Positions 16,501-24,897 are shown, numbered from the stretch's first letter. The stretch: 46,722 nucleotides of DNA from Clostridia bacterium (GCA_022793815.1 JAAWDP010000015.1:1-46722); one strand, 5' to 3'. Program-made: numbers and translations. The notes: a model not told the origin generated them from the sequence alone.

Positions 16501-18569
16501 AGTTTCACGCCGTCCGCCTCGAATTCGTCGAGAACGAGCGTCGTAAGATGTTCGCCGTTATGAGAAAGCGTCACTGCGTATACGCACCCGCCGTAATTTA
16601 CCGCGACTCTGAGCGAATTGCCTTTTACGGAAAATTCTTCGATGTGCGCAATCAAATCCTTCAAATCGAGATTTACTATCTTATCCAGCAAGGTGTCCGC
16701 GCTCGGAATATCGATTTGAGGCATTTCGGGCAGCTGCACGCCGAAATCGGCAAGCAGCGACAAAAACGCATCTTTTAAATCCGCCGCGGAGTCGAGGTCG
16801 AGTTTGATTTTGACGTTGCCGCATTTCGCGTAGACGCTCTCGCCGTCGCAGACGATGTTTGCGTCCATGCCGAGTTTTGCGAGAGAGATATTGCCGCTCA
16901 GCGTCAAATCGCGGTTGAGCGTTATTTTTGCCGAAATAGTGTCGGTAAACTTTTCGGACGAGATATCCGCCGTAACGTCGAGAGCAAACGCTTCCGCGCG
17001 CAGAGTGTTCGCTATGGGCGCGGCAAAGCCGACAAGTCCTTCCAGGCTTTCGTAATCCGCCGTATCGGGGAAGAAAAGCTCTTTGACGGGAGATATATTC
17101 ACTTTAATCGGGAAAAGACCTATGCTGACGGTGGCGTCGATTTTCGAAAGAGCCGCTTTTTCGCCGTCGGCGAGAATGAGGTCTACGTCCAACGCAATCT
17201 TGCTTGCCTTGTCCTTGAATTCGCTGCCGTCTTTCAAAAGGGCGGCGAGATTGAATTTGAGATTTATTGTTACCAGTCCGTTTTCTTTGGTCAAGTCGGA
17301 ATCGGCAAACAGCGCGCCTATTATGTCGTCGGTAAGCATGCCCGCGAAATCGATTTCGCCGAATGCTCCCAAATCGATACCGAGCGAAGCAAGGTCGAGT
17401 TCCTTCGCGGCTTCGACGGGGAGATATCCTTTCAGCGCGCCCGCGCCTATATAGACGTTTGTATTGTCGTAGCCTATGTACAGTGCATCGTCCACAAGCA
17501 CGTTCACGTTCATGTCGGCTATATCGAGTCCCAGTTTGATGTTACGGCGACCTCCGGCAATGCCGAGCGAAATATCGAGATTGAGGTTTTCGCCGCCGAG
17601 ATACGGCTCGAATGCTTCGGCAAGATATGCGGACGCGCTCTTTTCCTCGGGCGGCACGGGGGTGTCGTTTATGTTGTCGCCGTCCTCGGGCAGGTACTGT
17701 TCGAACAGTTCGCTTTCGGCAAGCTCCATGTCGGCGCCGATGTTCGCGAAAGTTTCGTTCATCGTCGAAAGACACTGCATGGAACCGAGAACGGGAATGG
17801 CTATGCCGTAGGTGTCCACGCACAGCACGCTCTTTGCAATCCAGTTCGAGTCCATAGTGACCGTAATCACCATCGAATGGATTTCGGGGTCTTGCGACGC
17901 TCCCGCCAAAGTGCGTATCTCGTTTTTGAAATATTTTCCGCCCGATTCGGGGAAAAGTTCGAATTCGTATACAAATTCGTTACTGCCGAACGACAAGAGC
18001 TTCGCGCTCTTAATCGATTCTTCCGTAACGGAATATTTCGTTATTTCCCTGGGGACGGCGCCGTACTTCGAAAAGAACGAATCGGTGCTCATGGGATAAA
18101 CGGAATCGCTCCACGTCACGTTTTCGCCGCGCACCTTTTCGCTCGGACGGAACAGCGCGATGTTTTTCGGCGTTATATATTTCTGTTCGGCAACGCTGAC
18201 CAGCGACGAGGTGGAAACGGTTTCGGCAAATACGGTCTTGTTTTTTACTTTTCTGGAATTTCTTACGTTCTGGGTGTATTTCGTGAAACCGAGGTCTGCT
18301 TTGCAGGTGCCTACGGCTTCGCCCTCGAAATAACCGCTATTGTATATAATCCAGTTGGCAAACCGCATGTTTTCTTCCGGCGTGTAATCCAGCGGCGTGC
18401 CCGTTTCGGGGGGCTTTTCCATGTCGGAAATGGTATCGACTATTTCGGGGGGAGTGAACACCGCTTCCGCGTCGCCGCCCGTAATCGAAGACAATGCGCA
18501 AAAAGCCACCGAAAGTATCGGCAGCATCAACAACAATATTTTCAGTCTGCTGACGGATTTTATTTTCAT
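13569..18569 (-). CDS. giant secreted repeat protein, function unknown
   Basis: I recognise no named family. The 1666-residue protein has a signal peptide (basic start, then LKILLLMLPILSVAFCALSS) and no lipobox, sortase motif or C-terminal membrane helix, so it is probably exported and released or held non-covalently. Four copies of a strand-strand-helix motif (aromatic-rich pair, Lys, then a Leu-rich helix) recur near residues 358, 575, 788 and 1019: ALYIGYDNTNVYIGAG, SVYAKCGNVKIKLDL, DVYLVYGETKIHA, EIYLTYNGVKFKL. This gives a unit of about 215-230 residues. A related pattern (IYYLDGYMYFNK) occurs near 1470. The units resemble lipid- or ligand-binding beta folds of the LolA/LppX type, but that is inference. 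The start at 18569 has GAGG 6 nt upstream; an in-frame ATG 12 nt earlier lacks an SD. Confidence 0.8.
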   Translation of the reverse strand: MKIKSVSRLKILLLMLPILSVAFCALSSITGGDAEAVFTPPEIVDTISDMEKPPETGTPLDYTPEENMRFANWIIYNSGYFEGEAVGTCKADLGFTKYTQNVRNSRKVKNKTVFAETVSTSSLVSVAEQKYITPKNIALFRPSEKVRGENVTWSDSVYPMSTDSFFSKYGAVPREITKYSVTEESIKSAKLLSFGSNEFVYEFELFPESGGKYFKNEIRTLAGASQDPEIHSMVITVTMDSNWIAKSVLCVDTYGIAIPVLGSMQCLSTMNETFANIGADMELAESELFEQYLPEDGDNINDTPVPPEEKSASAYLAEAFEPYLGGENLNLDISLGIAGGRRNIKLGLDIADMNVNVLVDDALYIGYDNTNVYIGAGALKGYLPVEAAKELDLASLGIDLGAFGEIDFAGMLTDDIIGALFADSDLTKENGLVTINLKFNLAALLKDGSEFKDKASKIALDVDLILADGEKAALSKIDATVSIGLFPIKVNISPVKELFFPDTADYESLEGLVGFAAPIANTLRAEAFALDVTADISSEKFTDTISAKITLNRDLTLSGNISLAKLGMDANIVCDGESVYAKCGNVKIKLDLDSAADLKDAFLSLLADFGVQLPEMPQIDIPSADTLLDKIVNLDLKDLIAHIEEFSVKGNSLRVAVNYGGCVYAVTLSHNGEHLTTLVLDEFEADGVKLAVTAKLDVSDNKAEIAKPDGEYIDARDLVGFVSSVASLADTRGFVTDFEAAVICDDGAAFTVTGQLTFLAKADGLAVQLNLSVPQTNGENMPIMIAFEGTDVYLVYGETKIHADKSDADALGGILSSLLPAFTPNLIKDIQNLISSFAPSSNPADILKMIADIRMIDGNTLEVDLTAGANNVNIRVTLADGRLSDVTLTTVVNDEKLGTANINARLSVKTVYDAESVENASLAAVNLTYVEASELIPYLDALINTFRQKTYRVSFDDIRVWYADKTHKVNGYVEFSPTGGIPNLHLAFDVYEVAATGVDADFTGVKPLHVFDIMITDGDGNQEIYLTYNGVKFKLTVDEVLSLLGNVKDVLGIKDGTIIDRIIPADREIVSGDFIGDFQIDAFDDISVIADGLLEIITQIYDEAYDFVNDADYDYKGMLGKAQDILSRLTSLLDIKPMPDPTLSSVLGMLGNLPKITLYTAADETSASLNIGVNETSLSLTRSLGENSILTNWSMENLVTQQSATTFRLSLQCPESVEIERPVYHDYNYATSIGGTYKRQELIDRIRSGGFDGVSLPNYDSEFVRHDVSYGEDDIIKANRYERKWLFGYKYNQKDNGDYIKLRSGDYSEKADFIEKIKNLTYVEYNGEYWTYTDFFAFKNTVNDNGNFVSLDGYFNNWFENTYGMPYETYFKTYLEGNCLNDLSDVSNLTTALLNTANLSDFHIKGNLNVVIDIKITKVTIDVPVDIRVKLIPVIGADGKVTHKPLVAVSMSTPETKKLGISLLERSASQIYYLDGYMYFNKLDQSGKYNYVKVAAGDLMNEISGDGGMNNLMNYVFYVAPMTGMLKDTITDQMSKGGDTEPGNFEDFFNHYYFKDNRHFVQIDLASLAGNTNLGKAEVFIGTRKTDIGNGLRTFINELGFTTSMVGVVTMKFEATLADIGTSVDTFRVATGFNGNTPIYEERPIESLKSYLDSHSYGTITNPVQE

Positions 18570-18664
18570 TTTTAACCTCATTGCCGATAAGCAAACGGCG
18601 TTTAGGAAGCAAATCCGGATAAATTATATATATTATTTATAAGGATATATATGCTTATAGCGTA

Positions 18665-18694
18665 AGTATATCATATAAAGAAAACTCAAATCAA
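18665..18694 (-). promoter_or_regulatory. promoter of the giant repeat protein
   Basis: On the minus strand TTGATT (18694-18689) and TATACT (18670-18665) are 18 bp apart, with an extended TGA before the -10 box. The leader is about 90 nt and very AT-rich. Confidence 0.65.
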
Positions 18695-18766
18695 CTTTTT
18701 TCGCCTTTTATTTGCGAAATTTTTTTGCTTTCGCCGAAATCGTTACATTTTTTAGGCGTTTAAGGG

Positions 18767-18796
18767 TTGACTCGCGCCTGTTTCAAGCGTTATAAT
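18767..18796 (+). promoter_or_regulatory. sigma-A promoter of the Fpg/Nei-like gene
   Basis: TTGACT (18767-18772) and TATAAT (18791-18796) are 18 bp apart, 49 bp before the start codon. It is divergent from the promoter of the giant repeat protein. Confidence 0.8.
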
Positions 18797-18845
18797 TTTT
18801 TCTGCGGCATGCACATACTAACCGCATATAAGGAGAAAAAAGTTC

Positions 18846-19601
18846 ATGCCCGAACTCGCGGAAATCAGAATATACGCGCGCAATCTCGACAAACTAATCG
18901 GCGGCAGGGAAATAGAGGATTTACGGTGTTTTACGAATAAGGACCTGTCGTCTTTGAAGTCGCGCACGGTGGAAAGAGTGGACAGCTACGGCAAAGGAAT
19001 ATACTTTCATTTGCGCGGCGGCGGCAACCTTTACGTTCATCTCATGCTTACGGGCGGCTTCGTTTACGTAGGCAAAGACGGCTACGGTTCGGTGTCGGAT
19101 AAAATGCTCGCGCTGAAAACGGACGGCAGATATCTGATTGTCACAGACCCGAAAAGATATGCGAAAATCGAAAAAAACTTCATCCGTCCCGACGTTCCGG
19201 AGGCGGCGGGCGAGGGGTTCACCGTGGGTTATTTTCTGTCGCTGCTCGATAAGCGCACGGCAGTCAAAAACCTGCTCACGGACCAATCGCTCATAATGGG
19301 CATAGGCAATGCCTATGCGGACGAGATTCTTTACCGCGCAGGTATTCATCCTTTTTCCCGTGCGGACAGATTGGACGAAAAACAGGGTAAAAGACTGTAT
19401 GCCGCCGTTTTCGACATGTTTGATTTCGCGGACGGGTATTTGACGAAATACCGTCCCGATATGCTTTCGGGAGAGGACAGAAGCTTTTTCGAAGTTCATG
19501 TGCGCGGCGCGGAAAAAACCTCGCGAGGCGAAAATATAAGCGTGATTACGCGGGGCGGAAGAAAAACTTATTTTGCCGATTCGCAAGTCCTCTGCGAATG
19601 A
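18846..19601 (+). CDS. Fpg/Nei-family DNA glycosylase with zincless finger
   Basis: Base-excision repair enzymes of this family remove oxidised bases and nick the strand. The N-terminal catalytic Pro2-Glu3 is present (MPELAE), as are the conserved Lys in YGKGIYF and the helix-two-turn-helix (LIMGIGNAYADEILYRAGIHP). The C-terminal hairpin keeps the key Arg (GGRKTYF), but all four zinc-ligand cysteines are gone (ENISVITRGGRKTYFADSQ). It is therefore a zincless-finger member, as in NEIL1 and some bacterial and plant forms. The 251-residue length is slightly short. AAGGAG is 10 nt before the ATG. Whether it prefers 8-oxoguanine or oxidised pyrimidines cannot be told. Confidence 0.88.
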   Translation: MPELAEIRIYARNLDKLIGGREIEDLRCFTNKDLSSLKSRTVERVDSYGKGIYFHLRGGGNLYVHLMLTGGFVYVGKDGYGSVSDKMLALKTDGRYLIVTDPKRYAKIEKNFIRPDVPEAAGEGFTVGYFLSLLDKRTAVKNLLTDQSLIMGIGNAYADEILYRAGIHPFSRADRLDEKQGKRLYAAVFDMFDFADGYLTKYRPDMLSGEDRSFFEVHVRGAEKTSRGENISVITRGGRKTYFADSQVLCE

Positions 19602-19653
19602 TTCGTTTTGCTTTCGCGCAAAGCGTCAAAAGCGTCTTACATGCCGATATCGT

Positions 19654-19682
19654 TTGACAATTCGGTCCGATTGTTATATAAT
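19654..19682 (+). promoter_or_regulatory. consensus sigma-A promoter abutting dnaX
   Basis: Perfect TTGACA (19654-19659) and TATAAT (19677-19682) boxes are separated by 17 bp. The dnaX ATG follows only 7 nt after the -10 box, so transcription should begin at or next to the start codon. Confidence 0.85.
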
Positions 19683-19689
19683 TTCCGGT

Positions 19690-21225
19690 ATGGCAAACGC
19701 ATTGTACAGAAAGTACCGTCCAAAGGTTTTCGACGACGTTTACGGACAGGACCACATAGTCGGTACGCTGAAAAATCAGATAAAACACGACAGAGTATCG
19801 CATGCGTATCTGTTTACGGGTTCGCGCGGAACGGGCAAAACCACGTGCGCCAAAATTTTCGCGCGCGCAATCAACTGCCTTAACCCCGTCGACGGTTCGC
19901 CTTGCGGCAAATGCGAGTGCTGTAAAGCGCTGGAAGGCGGCAATAACATAGACATAATGGAAATAGACGCCGCGTCTAACAACGGCGTCGACGATGCGCG
20001 CGAAATACGCGAACGCGTTAAGTATGCTCCGGTTCACGGCAGATACAAAGTCTACATAATCGACGAAGTGCACATGCTTTCGGGAGCGGCGTTCAATGCG
20101 CTTTTGAAAACGCTGGAAGAGCCGCCCGCGCATGCGGTTTTCATACTTGCCACCACCGAGGTGCATAAACTGCCCGCGACCATTCTTTCGCGCTGTATGC
20201 GTTTCGATTTCCGCCTTATAGGAGTGGAAGAACTTACGGAAAATCTGAAAAGGATTTTCGATAAAGAGGGTAAGGCTTACGAAGAAGACGCGGTAAGGTT
20301 TATAGCGCGAGCAGGCGAAGGGTCGGTGCGCGACATGCTGTCCGTAGCCGACATCTGTTTCAACGCGACGGAAGGAAAGCTGACACTTGCCGACGTCATG
20401 CGCGTCACGGGCGGAGCCGACCGCGACAGCATACGTTCGCTGTTTCACGCAATCCAATCGTCGGATATAAGCGGCATATTTTCGCTTATCGACGGTTTGG
20501 CGGGCGGCGGCAAGAGCATGAGTCTTATCGCCAAAGAATTACTGCGCTATGCACGCGATTTGCTTGTGGTAAAGACGGGCAACACCCGAATGATAATCGA
20601 TACGGAAGAAAGTATCGCCCGTATGAGCGAGGACGCGAAAGAGTGCGAAGTCGCTTTTCTGACCGCGGTGATAGGCATATTGTCCGAAGCCGACGCCGCA
20701 CTGCGTTACAGCGTGTCGCCGCGCATTGCGCTGGAAACGGTGTGCCTTAAAGCCGCACTGCTGTCGTCGTCGGATTACAACGCGCTCGAACAGCGGATTT
20801 CGAGGCTGGAAAACGGCATGCATGCGTCCGTTTCCGCACCCGCAGCGCCGCCCGTAAAAGAAAGCGTTTCCGCACCCAAAGAGCACAAAACGCCTCAAAC
20901 CGCGCCGCCAGACGCGCTTTCCTTGTGGGGCAAACTCGTTACCTACATGCGCGAGCACGAAAGCATGAAGCTCTATTCGCTGCTCGGTTCGCATTCGGAC
21001 GTGGAAACGGACGGCGACAAACTTATCGTGTGGTGCAACGATGATAATTACCTTACGTTTTCCGAACCCGAAACCGCACAGGCCGTGCGCCGTGCGCTCG
21101 CCGATGTCAGCGAGGGGACGGAGTTGGTTATAGACAAGCGCAAACGCGCCGACAGCGAAAAACTCATCGACAAAATCAAAAGCATGATGAGCGGCGTGGA
21201 TGTGAAAATAAAACGAAAAAAATAG
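19690..21225 (+). CDS. dnaX: DNA polymerase III subunit gamma/tau
   Basis: The clamp-loader ATPase of the replisome. Motifs are the N-terminal LYRKYRPKVFDDVYGQ, Walker A GSRGTGKT at 44-51, the four-cysteine zinc module (CLNPVDGSPCGKCECC, about 63-79), Walker B IDEVHML near 123 and sensor-1 ATTEVHKLPATILSRC. The 511-residue length suits a tau-like form, and I saw no A-rich slippery site for a programmed frameshift in mid-gene. The open frame continues upstream, but ATG 19690 matches the family start (MANALYRKYRP). There is no SD: the -10 box ends 7 nt before the ATG, predicting a leaderless mRNA. ybaB and recR follow in the conserved dnaX-ybaB-recR order. Confidence 0.96.
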   Translation: MANALYRKYRPKVFDDVYGQDHIVGTLKNQIKHDRVSHAYLFTGSRGTGKTTCAKIFARAINCLNPVDGSPCGKCECCKALEGGNNIDIMEIDAASNNGVDDAREIRERVKYAPVHGRYKVYIIDEVHMLSGAAFNALLKTLEEPPAHAVFILATTEVHKLPATILSRCMRFDFRLIGVEELTENLKRIFDKEGKAYEEDAVRFIARAGEGSVRDMLSVADICFNATEGKLTLADVMRVTGGADRDSIRSLFHAIQSSDISGIFSLIDGLAGGGKSMSLIAKELLRYARDLLVVKTGNTRMIIDTEESIARMSEDAKECEVAFLTAVIGILSEADAALRYSVSPRIALETVCLKAALLSSSDYNALEQRISRLENGMHASVSAPAAPPVKESVSAPKEHKTPQTAPPDALSLWGKLVTYMREHESMKLYSLLGSHSDVETDGDKLIVWCNDDNYLTFSEPETAQAVRRALADVSEGTELVIDKRKRADSEKLIDKIKSMMSGVDVKIKRKK

Positions 21226-21291
21226 AACGCGAAAAAGCGGTTCGAACCTCGGGCGGCTTTGCATGCGGTTTTGACGGGAGGTCATAGTAAA

Positions 21292-21609
21292 ATGGCAAGA
21301 TTCAACGGTTTCGGCGGTGGCGGCATGAACATGCAGCAAATGATGAAACAGGCGCAAAAAATGCAAGAGCAGATGGCTCGCGCACAGGAGGAACTCGAAG
21401 AACGCGAGGTGGAAGGCAGCGCGGGCGGCGGACTCGTGGGCGTAACCATGAACGGCAAAAAGAAGATGACTGCGGTGTCGATAAGCCCCGAAGCGGCAGA
21501 CCCCGACGATTTGGAAATGCTGGAAGATTTGATAGTGGCGGCATACAACGACGCTTTCAAAAAAGCCGAAGAATTGGAAAAAGAATTGGTTCCGTTCTCT
21601 CTTACCTGA
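21292..21609 (+). CDS. ybaB: YbaB/EbfC-family nucleoid-associated protein
   Basis: This 105-residue DNA-binding protein forms tweezer-like dimers. Its order (Gly/Met-rich start, [19 protein letters not shown] helix, [20 protein letters not shown] beta sheet, C-terminal helix) is typical. It lies between dnaX and recR, its usual place. ATG 21292 is set by GGGAGG (21276-21281) 10 nt upstream; an ATG 33 nt earlier lacks an SD and precedes the family start. Confidence 0.94.
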   Translation: MARFNGFGGGGMNMQQMMKQAQKMQEQMARAQEELEEREVEGSAGGGLVGVTMNGKKKMTAVSISPEAADPDDLEMLEDLIVAAYNDAFKKAEELEKELVPFSLT

Positions 21610-21623
21610 TGACGGGGAGATAA

Positions 21624-22211
21624 ATGACAATGCGTCAACCCGAGAGTATAGAAAAACTTATAAACAGATTCACGCGTTTGGGCGGAGTCGGCTATAAAAC
21701 AGCACAGCGCTACGCTTACAAAATCGTCGAAATGTCCGACGAGGAAGCGGCGGAGTTCGTCGGCGCAATCAACGATGTCAAAAAAAACGTGCGTTACTGC
21801 GACGAGTGCGGAGGCTTTTCCGAAACGCCGGTATGCGATATTTGCAGACTCAGGGATAAATCGGTCGTCTGCGTCGTCGCTCAGCCCAAAGACGTTGCGG
21901 CAGTCGAGAAATGTTCGTTTCACGGCGTTTATCACGTTCTGCACGGTACGCTCAGTCCGCTCGACGGACGCGGCGCGGACGATATCCGCATAAAGCAGCT
22001 GCTTAAAAGACTGGACGGAGTGAAAGAGGTGATAATAGCGACCAATCCCGACGTGGAAGGCGAGGCTACCGCAATGTACATAGCCAAGCTTTTGAAACCG
22101 CTCGGTGTGAAAGTTACCCGACCCGCGCAGGGCATATCCATGGGCAGCGACATCGAATACGCGGACGAAGTCACGCTTTCCCGCGCAATCGACATGCGCA
22201 CCGAGTTGTAA
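21624..22211 (+). CDS. recR: recombination protein RecR
   Basis: RecR works with RecO (and RecF) to load RecA at gaps during recombinational repair. The 195-residue protein has the N-terminal helix-hairpin-helix (LGGVGYKTAQRYAYKI), a four-cysteine zinc finger (YCDECGGFSETPVCDIC), a Toprim domain (VVAQPKDVAAVEK to ATNPDVEGEATAMYI) and the C-terminal Walker B-like region. GGGGAG lies 4 nt before the first ATG and 10 nt before a second in-frame ATG at 21630, so either may be used. It ends the dnaX-ybaB-recR unit. Confidence 0.95.
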   Translation: MTMRQPESIEKLINRFTRLGGVGYKTAQRYAYKIVEMSDEEAAEFVGAINDVKKNVRYCDECGGFSETPVCDICRLRDKSVVCVVAQPKDVAAVEKCSFHGVYHVLHGTLSPLDGRGADDIRIKQLLKRLDGVKEVIIATNPDVEGEATAMYIAKLLKPLGVKVTRPAQGISMGSDIEYADEVTLSRAIDMRTEL

Positions 22212-22227
22212 GAAACAATGGAAAAAC

Positions 22228-22260
22228 AAAAACAACCCGTTTCTATCGGGTTGTTTTTTT
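22228..22260. terminator. bidirectional terminator between recR and the tRNA gene
   Basis: A 12-bp stem (AAAAACAACCCG 22228-22239 with CGGGTTGTTTTT 22247-22258) has a 7-nt loop and T runs on both strands. It ends recR on the plus strand and the initiator tRNA on the minus strand. Confidence 0.92.
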
Positions 22261-22263
22261 CAA

Positions 22264-22339
<76 letters not shown>

Positions 22340-22436
22340 TTATCATTACTCGATTGTTTGACGCGCACGTTCGGTATCCGTTTACCGCGCGGACTTTCTC
22401 CGGCAGAGGGGCGCTTTGCCGACGTCGAGTATCATG

Positions 22437-22465
22437 ATTATATCACTTTATGACGGATATGTCAA
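22437..22465 (-). promoter_or_regulatory. consensus sigma-A promoter of tRNA-fMet
   Basis: On the minus strand, perfect TTGACA (22465-22460) and TATAAT (22442-22437) boxes are 17 bp apart, with an extended TGA before the -10 box. The precursor would carry a 5' leader of about 90 nt for RNase P to remove. Confidence 0.9.
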
Positions 22466-22542
22466 ACACTTTTCCCGAATAAACGCCCAAAAGTCGAAAC
22501 CTTGCGTCGGCTTTTGAGCGCATTACGGGAATTTTCGACAAT

Positions 22543-23157
22543 TTACGAGGGCATAAGCCGCAGTTTCTTCATCAGAGGCAACAGTCCGCCCACTATGACG
22601 AGATTGACGGCAATCACTATCGGCTGCATCCATCTGAGCGAAAGCTGCGCCCAAAACGGAGTACCGTAGGTCAGCGACAGCGCAAGCGTCGACAGCCCCA
22701 ACGTGCAAACCAAAACGGATACGCACGTTCCGATTACCGTTTTCAAATACAGATGTCGTATCGGAATGAATCTGACCGCCAGCCATACGAACAGCGGAAA
22801 CAGCGTGTTCGACAGCGTCATAAGCGGAATAATGGTTCCCGTAGTGGGAAGAACGAGTATTCCTATCAAGTCGGACAGGCATGCGACAAACATGCCGTCC
22901 ACGGGTCCCAGCGTTACGGCTGCCAAAATCCACGGAATGTAGATAAAACTCAATTTCAACGAGAACAACTGTAAGTATCCGCCCCAGGTTTGACTGATAA
23001 ATTTCATTATCAGCGCAAGCGCCGTAAATGTGGCGACGTAAGCCAGTCTTTTCGTGGTCGACAGTTCGGGTTTCTTTTTCAGGTTGCTCGTCGTTGCCGG
23101 AGTTGCAATTTCCTGTTGAGAAACCGTCTGTCTTTCGACTTCGGTGTGATTTCTCAA
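22543..23157 (-). CDS. folT: ECF transporter S component, FolT-like
   Basis: The S component of an energy-coupling-factor transporter is the substrate-binding membrane subunit that shares EcfA1A2T. The 204-residue protein has a hydrophilic N-terminus, then about six membrane helices with family patterns: LSFIYIPWILAAVTLGPVDG, then SDLIGILVLPTTGTIIP. Most similar to folate-type (FolT) S components as I recall them; another vitamin is possible. The start is a TTG at 23157, with AAAGGAGAG about 8 nt upstream. No ATP-binding partners are encoded in the window, as expected for group II ECF systems. Confidence 0.8.
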   Translation of the reverse strand: MRNHTEVERQTVSQQEIATPATTSNLKKKPELSTTKRLAYVATFTALALIMKFISQTWGGYLQLFSLKLSFIYIPWILAAVTLGPVDGMFVACLSDLIGILVLPTTGTIIPLMTLSNTLFPLFVWLAVRFIPIRHLYLKTVIGTCVSVLVCTLGLSTLALSLTYGTPFWAQLSLRWMQPIVIAVNLVIVGGLLPLMKKLRLMPS

Positions 23158-23207
23158 TGTCGGGCTCTCCTTTTATTTTCGCCGCTTAGGCGGCATAAAG
23201 TGCTTAC

Positions 23208-23236
23208 AGTATACTATGTACGCAGTTTTTTTGCAA
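23208..23236 (-). promoter_or_regulatory. sigma-A promoter of the FolT-like gene
   Basis: On the minus strand TTGCAA (23236-23231) and TATACT (23213-23208) are 17 bp apart. The promoter overlaps the end of the flippase gene. The 45-nt leader contains a small perfect hairpin (GCCGC, 4-nt loop, GCGGC at 23181-23194) before the SD. It does not look like a known folate riboswitch. Confidence 0.75.
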
Positions 23237-24743
23237 CTCTTTTTCCTGTATTTTTTGCGGTTTTCCGCTTTTTTTTGAACAACATATGCACGTCGAACGT
23301 GGAAAATACAATGTTTAGTAAAATCATGAACATCAGCGACGCTCCGCCTGCACAGGCTATGCGGAAGAATGACGGCATAAACGAAAACAGCGCGTACAGC
23401 CAGCGGTTCAAAAGCACGGCAGGGAAGATAAGGCATACGGATTTCACAAGCGGAGCGATAAACGAAAGTTTGATTTTTGTTTTGCGCTTTATGTCGATTA
23501 TGTCCAGAATCGACGAGAGCGTAAGGTTTACTCCCATGGCTATCGACAGCGTATACACTGTGAAATGTCCGCGGCTGAAAAACAGAATGGCAAACAGCGC
23601 GGCGCTGCCTATAAGGTAGTTAATCAGACTTTTGATTTCCAAATCGAGCGAATTCATCATCGACGAAGTAATGCTTTCGACGGCAATGGGAATCAGCAGC
23701 CACGCCGAGAAAGACAGAAATCGCCCCGACTCCGCGCTGTCGTAAACAAGTATTCCTATCGGCTCGCCGAGTTCGTAGAATACGGGAACGAACAGCGCGG
23801 CAAGCGTTACCGAAAATGCTATTGCGCTTTCCACCTGCCGTTTAACCGAGTCCGAATCGCCGCCTGCTTTCGCCGTGGACAGCGACGGTATCATGACGAA
23901 TGCCAGCGAGCCTATGACGGTTATCGGTATGTATAACAGCGGCATTGCCATACCCACGGACGCACCGTAACTGCTCATTGCGGCGGCTACGCTCATGCCG
24001 CTGCCTATAAGCAGCTGCGGCACAATCAGCGCTATGAGCGAGTTCAAAATGCTGCCCGAAGTCTTGACGGCGGTAATCGGAAGCGACGATTTTATAAGGC
24101 AGGCAAACTGTCCTTTCGGGGGTGCAAGCTTGCCTTTCAGCGAAAAATAACCTATCACGCAGGACAGACAGCTTATTGCGCAGCCCAGCAGCATTGCCAG
24201 CGACGTACTCTTCATTTTGTCGAATCCCAGAGAGAAAAACACCACGCAAACGCCTATGCGCACTACCTGTTCTATTATTTCCACTATCGATACGAGAGTA
24301 TAGCGCTCGTTGCCCCAAAGATTGCCGCGAAGCGCCGCATAAACCGCGGAAAAACATGCTCCCGGCAGCATTATGAGCAGTAAAGTCATCGATTCTTTTG
24401 CCGCGAACAGTCCGCCCAGCACGTTTTTCAAAAAGAAGCATACCGCGCACATTAAAGCGGCAGTCACAACGCCCGTAATCATTGCGGCGGATGCAAGAGC
24501 GTGTGCCGAGCGCGGTCGGTTTTCCGCCATATACTTTGCGGTCAACTTGCTCACGACCAAAGGTATGCCGCTTGTCACAAGTCCGAGAAGCACATAGAAC
24601 ACGGAAAGCGCGACTTGATAAACGCCGAGCTGCGCCGCGCCGAGTTCTCGGGAAAGGTAAATCTTGAAACCGAAACCTATTGCCCTTTCTATAACGGTAA
24701 AAAGAGAAAGGGTAAAGACTGCTTTTATAACGCCTTTTTTCAT
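23214..24743 (-). CDS. spoVB: MOP-superfamily polysaccharide/lipid flippase (SpoVB type)
   Basis: This 509-residue protein has about 12-14 membrane helices. Its N-terminus (MKKGVIKAVFTLSLFTVIERAIGF) and GVYQVALSVFYVLLGLVTSGIPLVVSK are typical of SpoVB/YabM-type polysaccharide exporters, relatives of the lipid II flippase MurJ. SpoVB acts in spore cortex synthesis. The link to sporulation rests on similarity alone; a general wall-precursor role is possible. The C-terminus is very basic. No SD precedes the ATG, only an AT-rich TTATTATT. Confidence 0.8.
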   Translation of the reverse strand: MKKGVIKAVFTLSLFTVIERAIGFGFKIYLSRELGAAQLGVYQVALSVFYVLLGLVTSGIPLVVSKLTAKYMAENRPRSAHALASAAMITGVVTAALMCAVCFFLKNVLGGLFAAKESMTLLLIMLPGACFSAVYAALRGNLWGNERYTLVSIVEIIEQVVRIGVCVVFFSLGFDKMKSTSLAMLLGCAISCLSCVIGYFSLKGKLAPPKGQFACLIKSSLPITAVKTSGSILNSLIALIVPQLLIGSGMSVAAAMSSYGASVGMAMPLLYIPITVIGSLAFVMIPSLSTAKAGGDSDSVKRQVESAIAFSVTLAALFVPVFYELGEPIGILVYDSAESGRFLSFSAWLLIPIAVESITSSMMNSLDLEIKSLINYLIGSAALFAILFFSRGHFTVYTLSIAMGVNLTLSSILDIIDIKRKTKIKLSFIAPLVKSVCLIFPAVLLNRWLYALFSFMPSFFRIACAGGASLMFMILLNIVFSTFDVHMLFKKKRKTAKNTGKRVAKKLRT

Positions 24744-24897
24744 AATAATAATCTATTTGACAAGTATTGCGGTTAGAACGGTAAAAAGACTTTTTTCGAC
24801 GCGGTTCGACGGCGCGGCGGATATAAAGAGCGGTTTTTCGACACAATTTCAAAAGGATACACATATTTATCACAAATGGGTTTTTATAATAAAACAG

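Noticed and set aside
19690-21225. Programmed frameshift in dnaX giving gamma and tau forms
   Set aside because: I saw no A-rich slippery heptamer with a following hairpin in the middle of the gene.
23158-23207. Riboswitch in the FolT leader
   Set aside because: The leader is only about 45 nt with one 5-bp hairpin and lacks the conserved tetrahydrofolate or preQ1 motifs.
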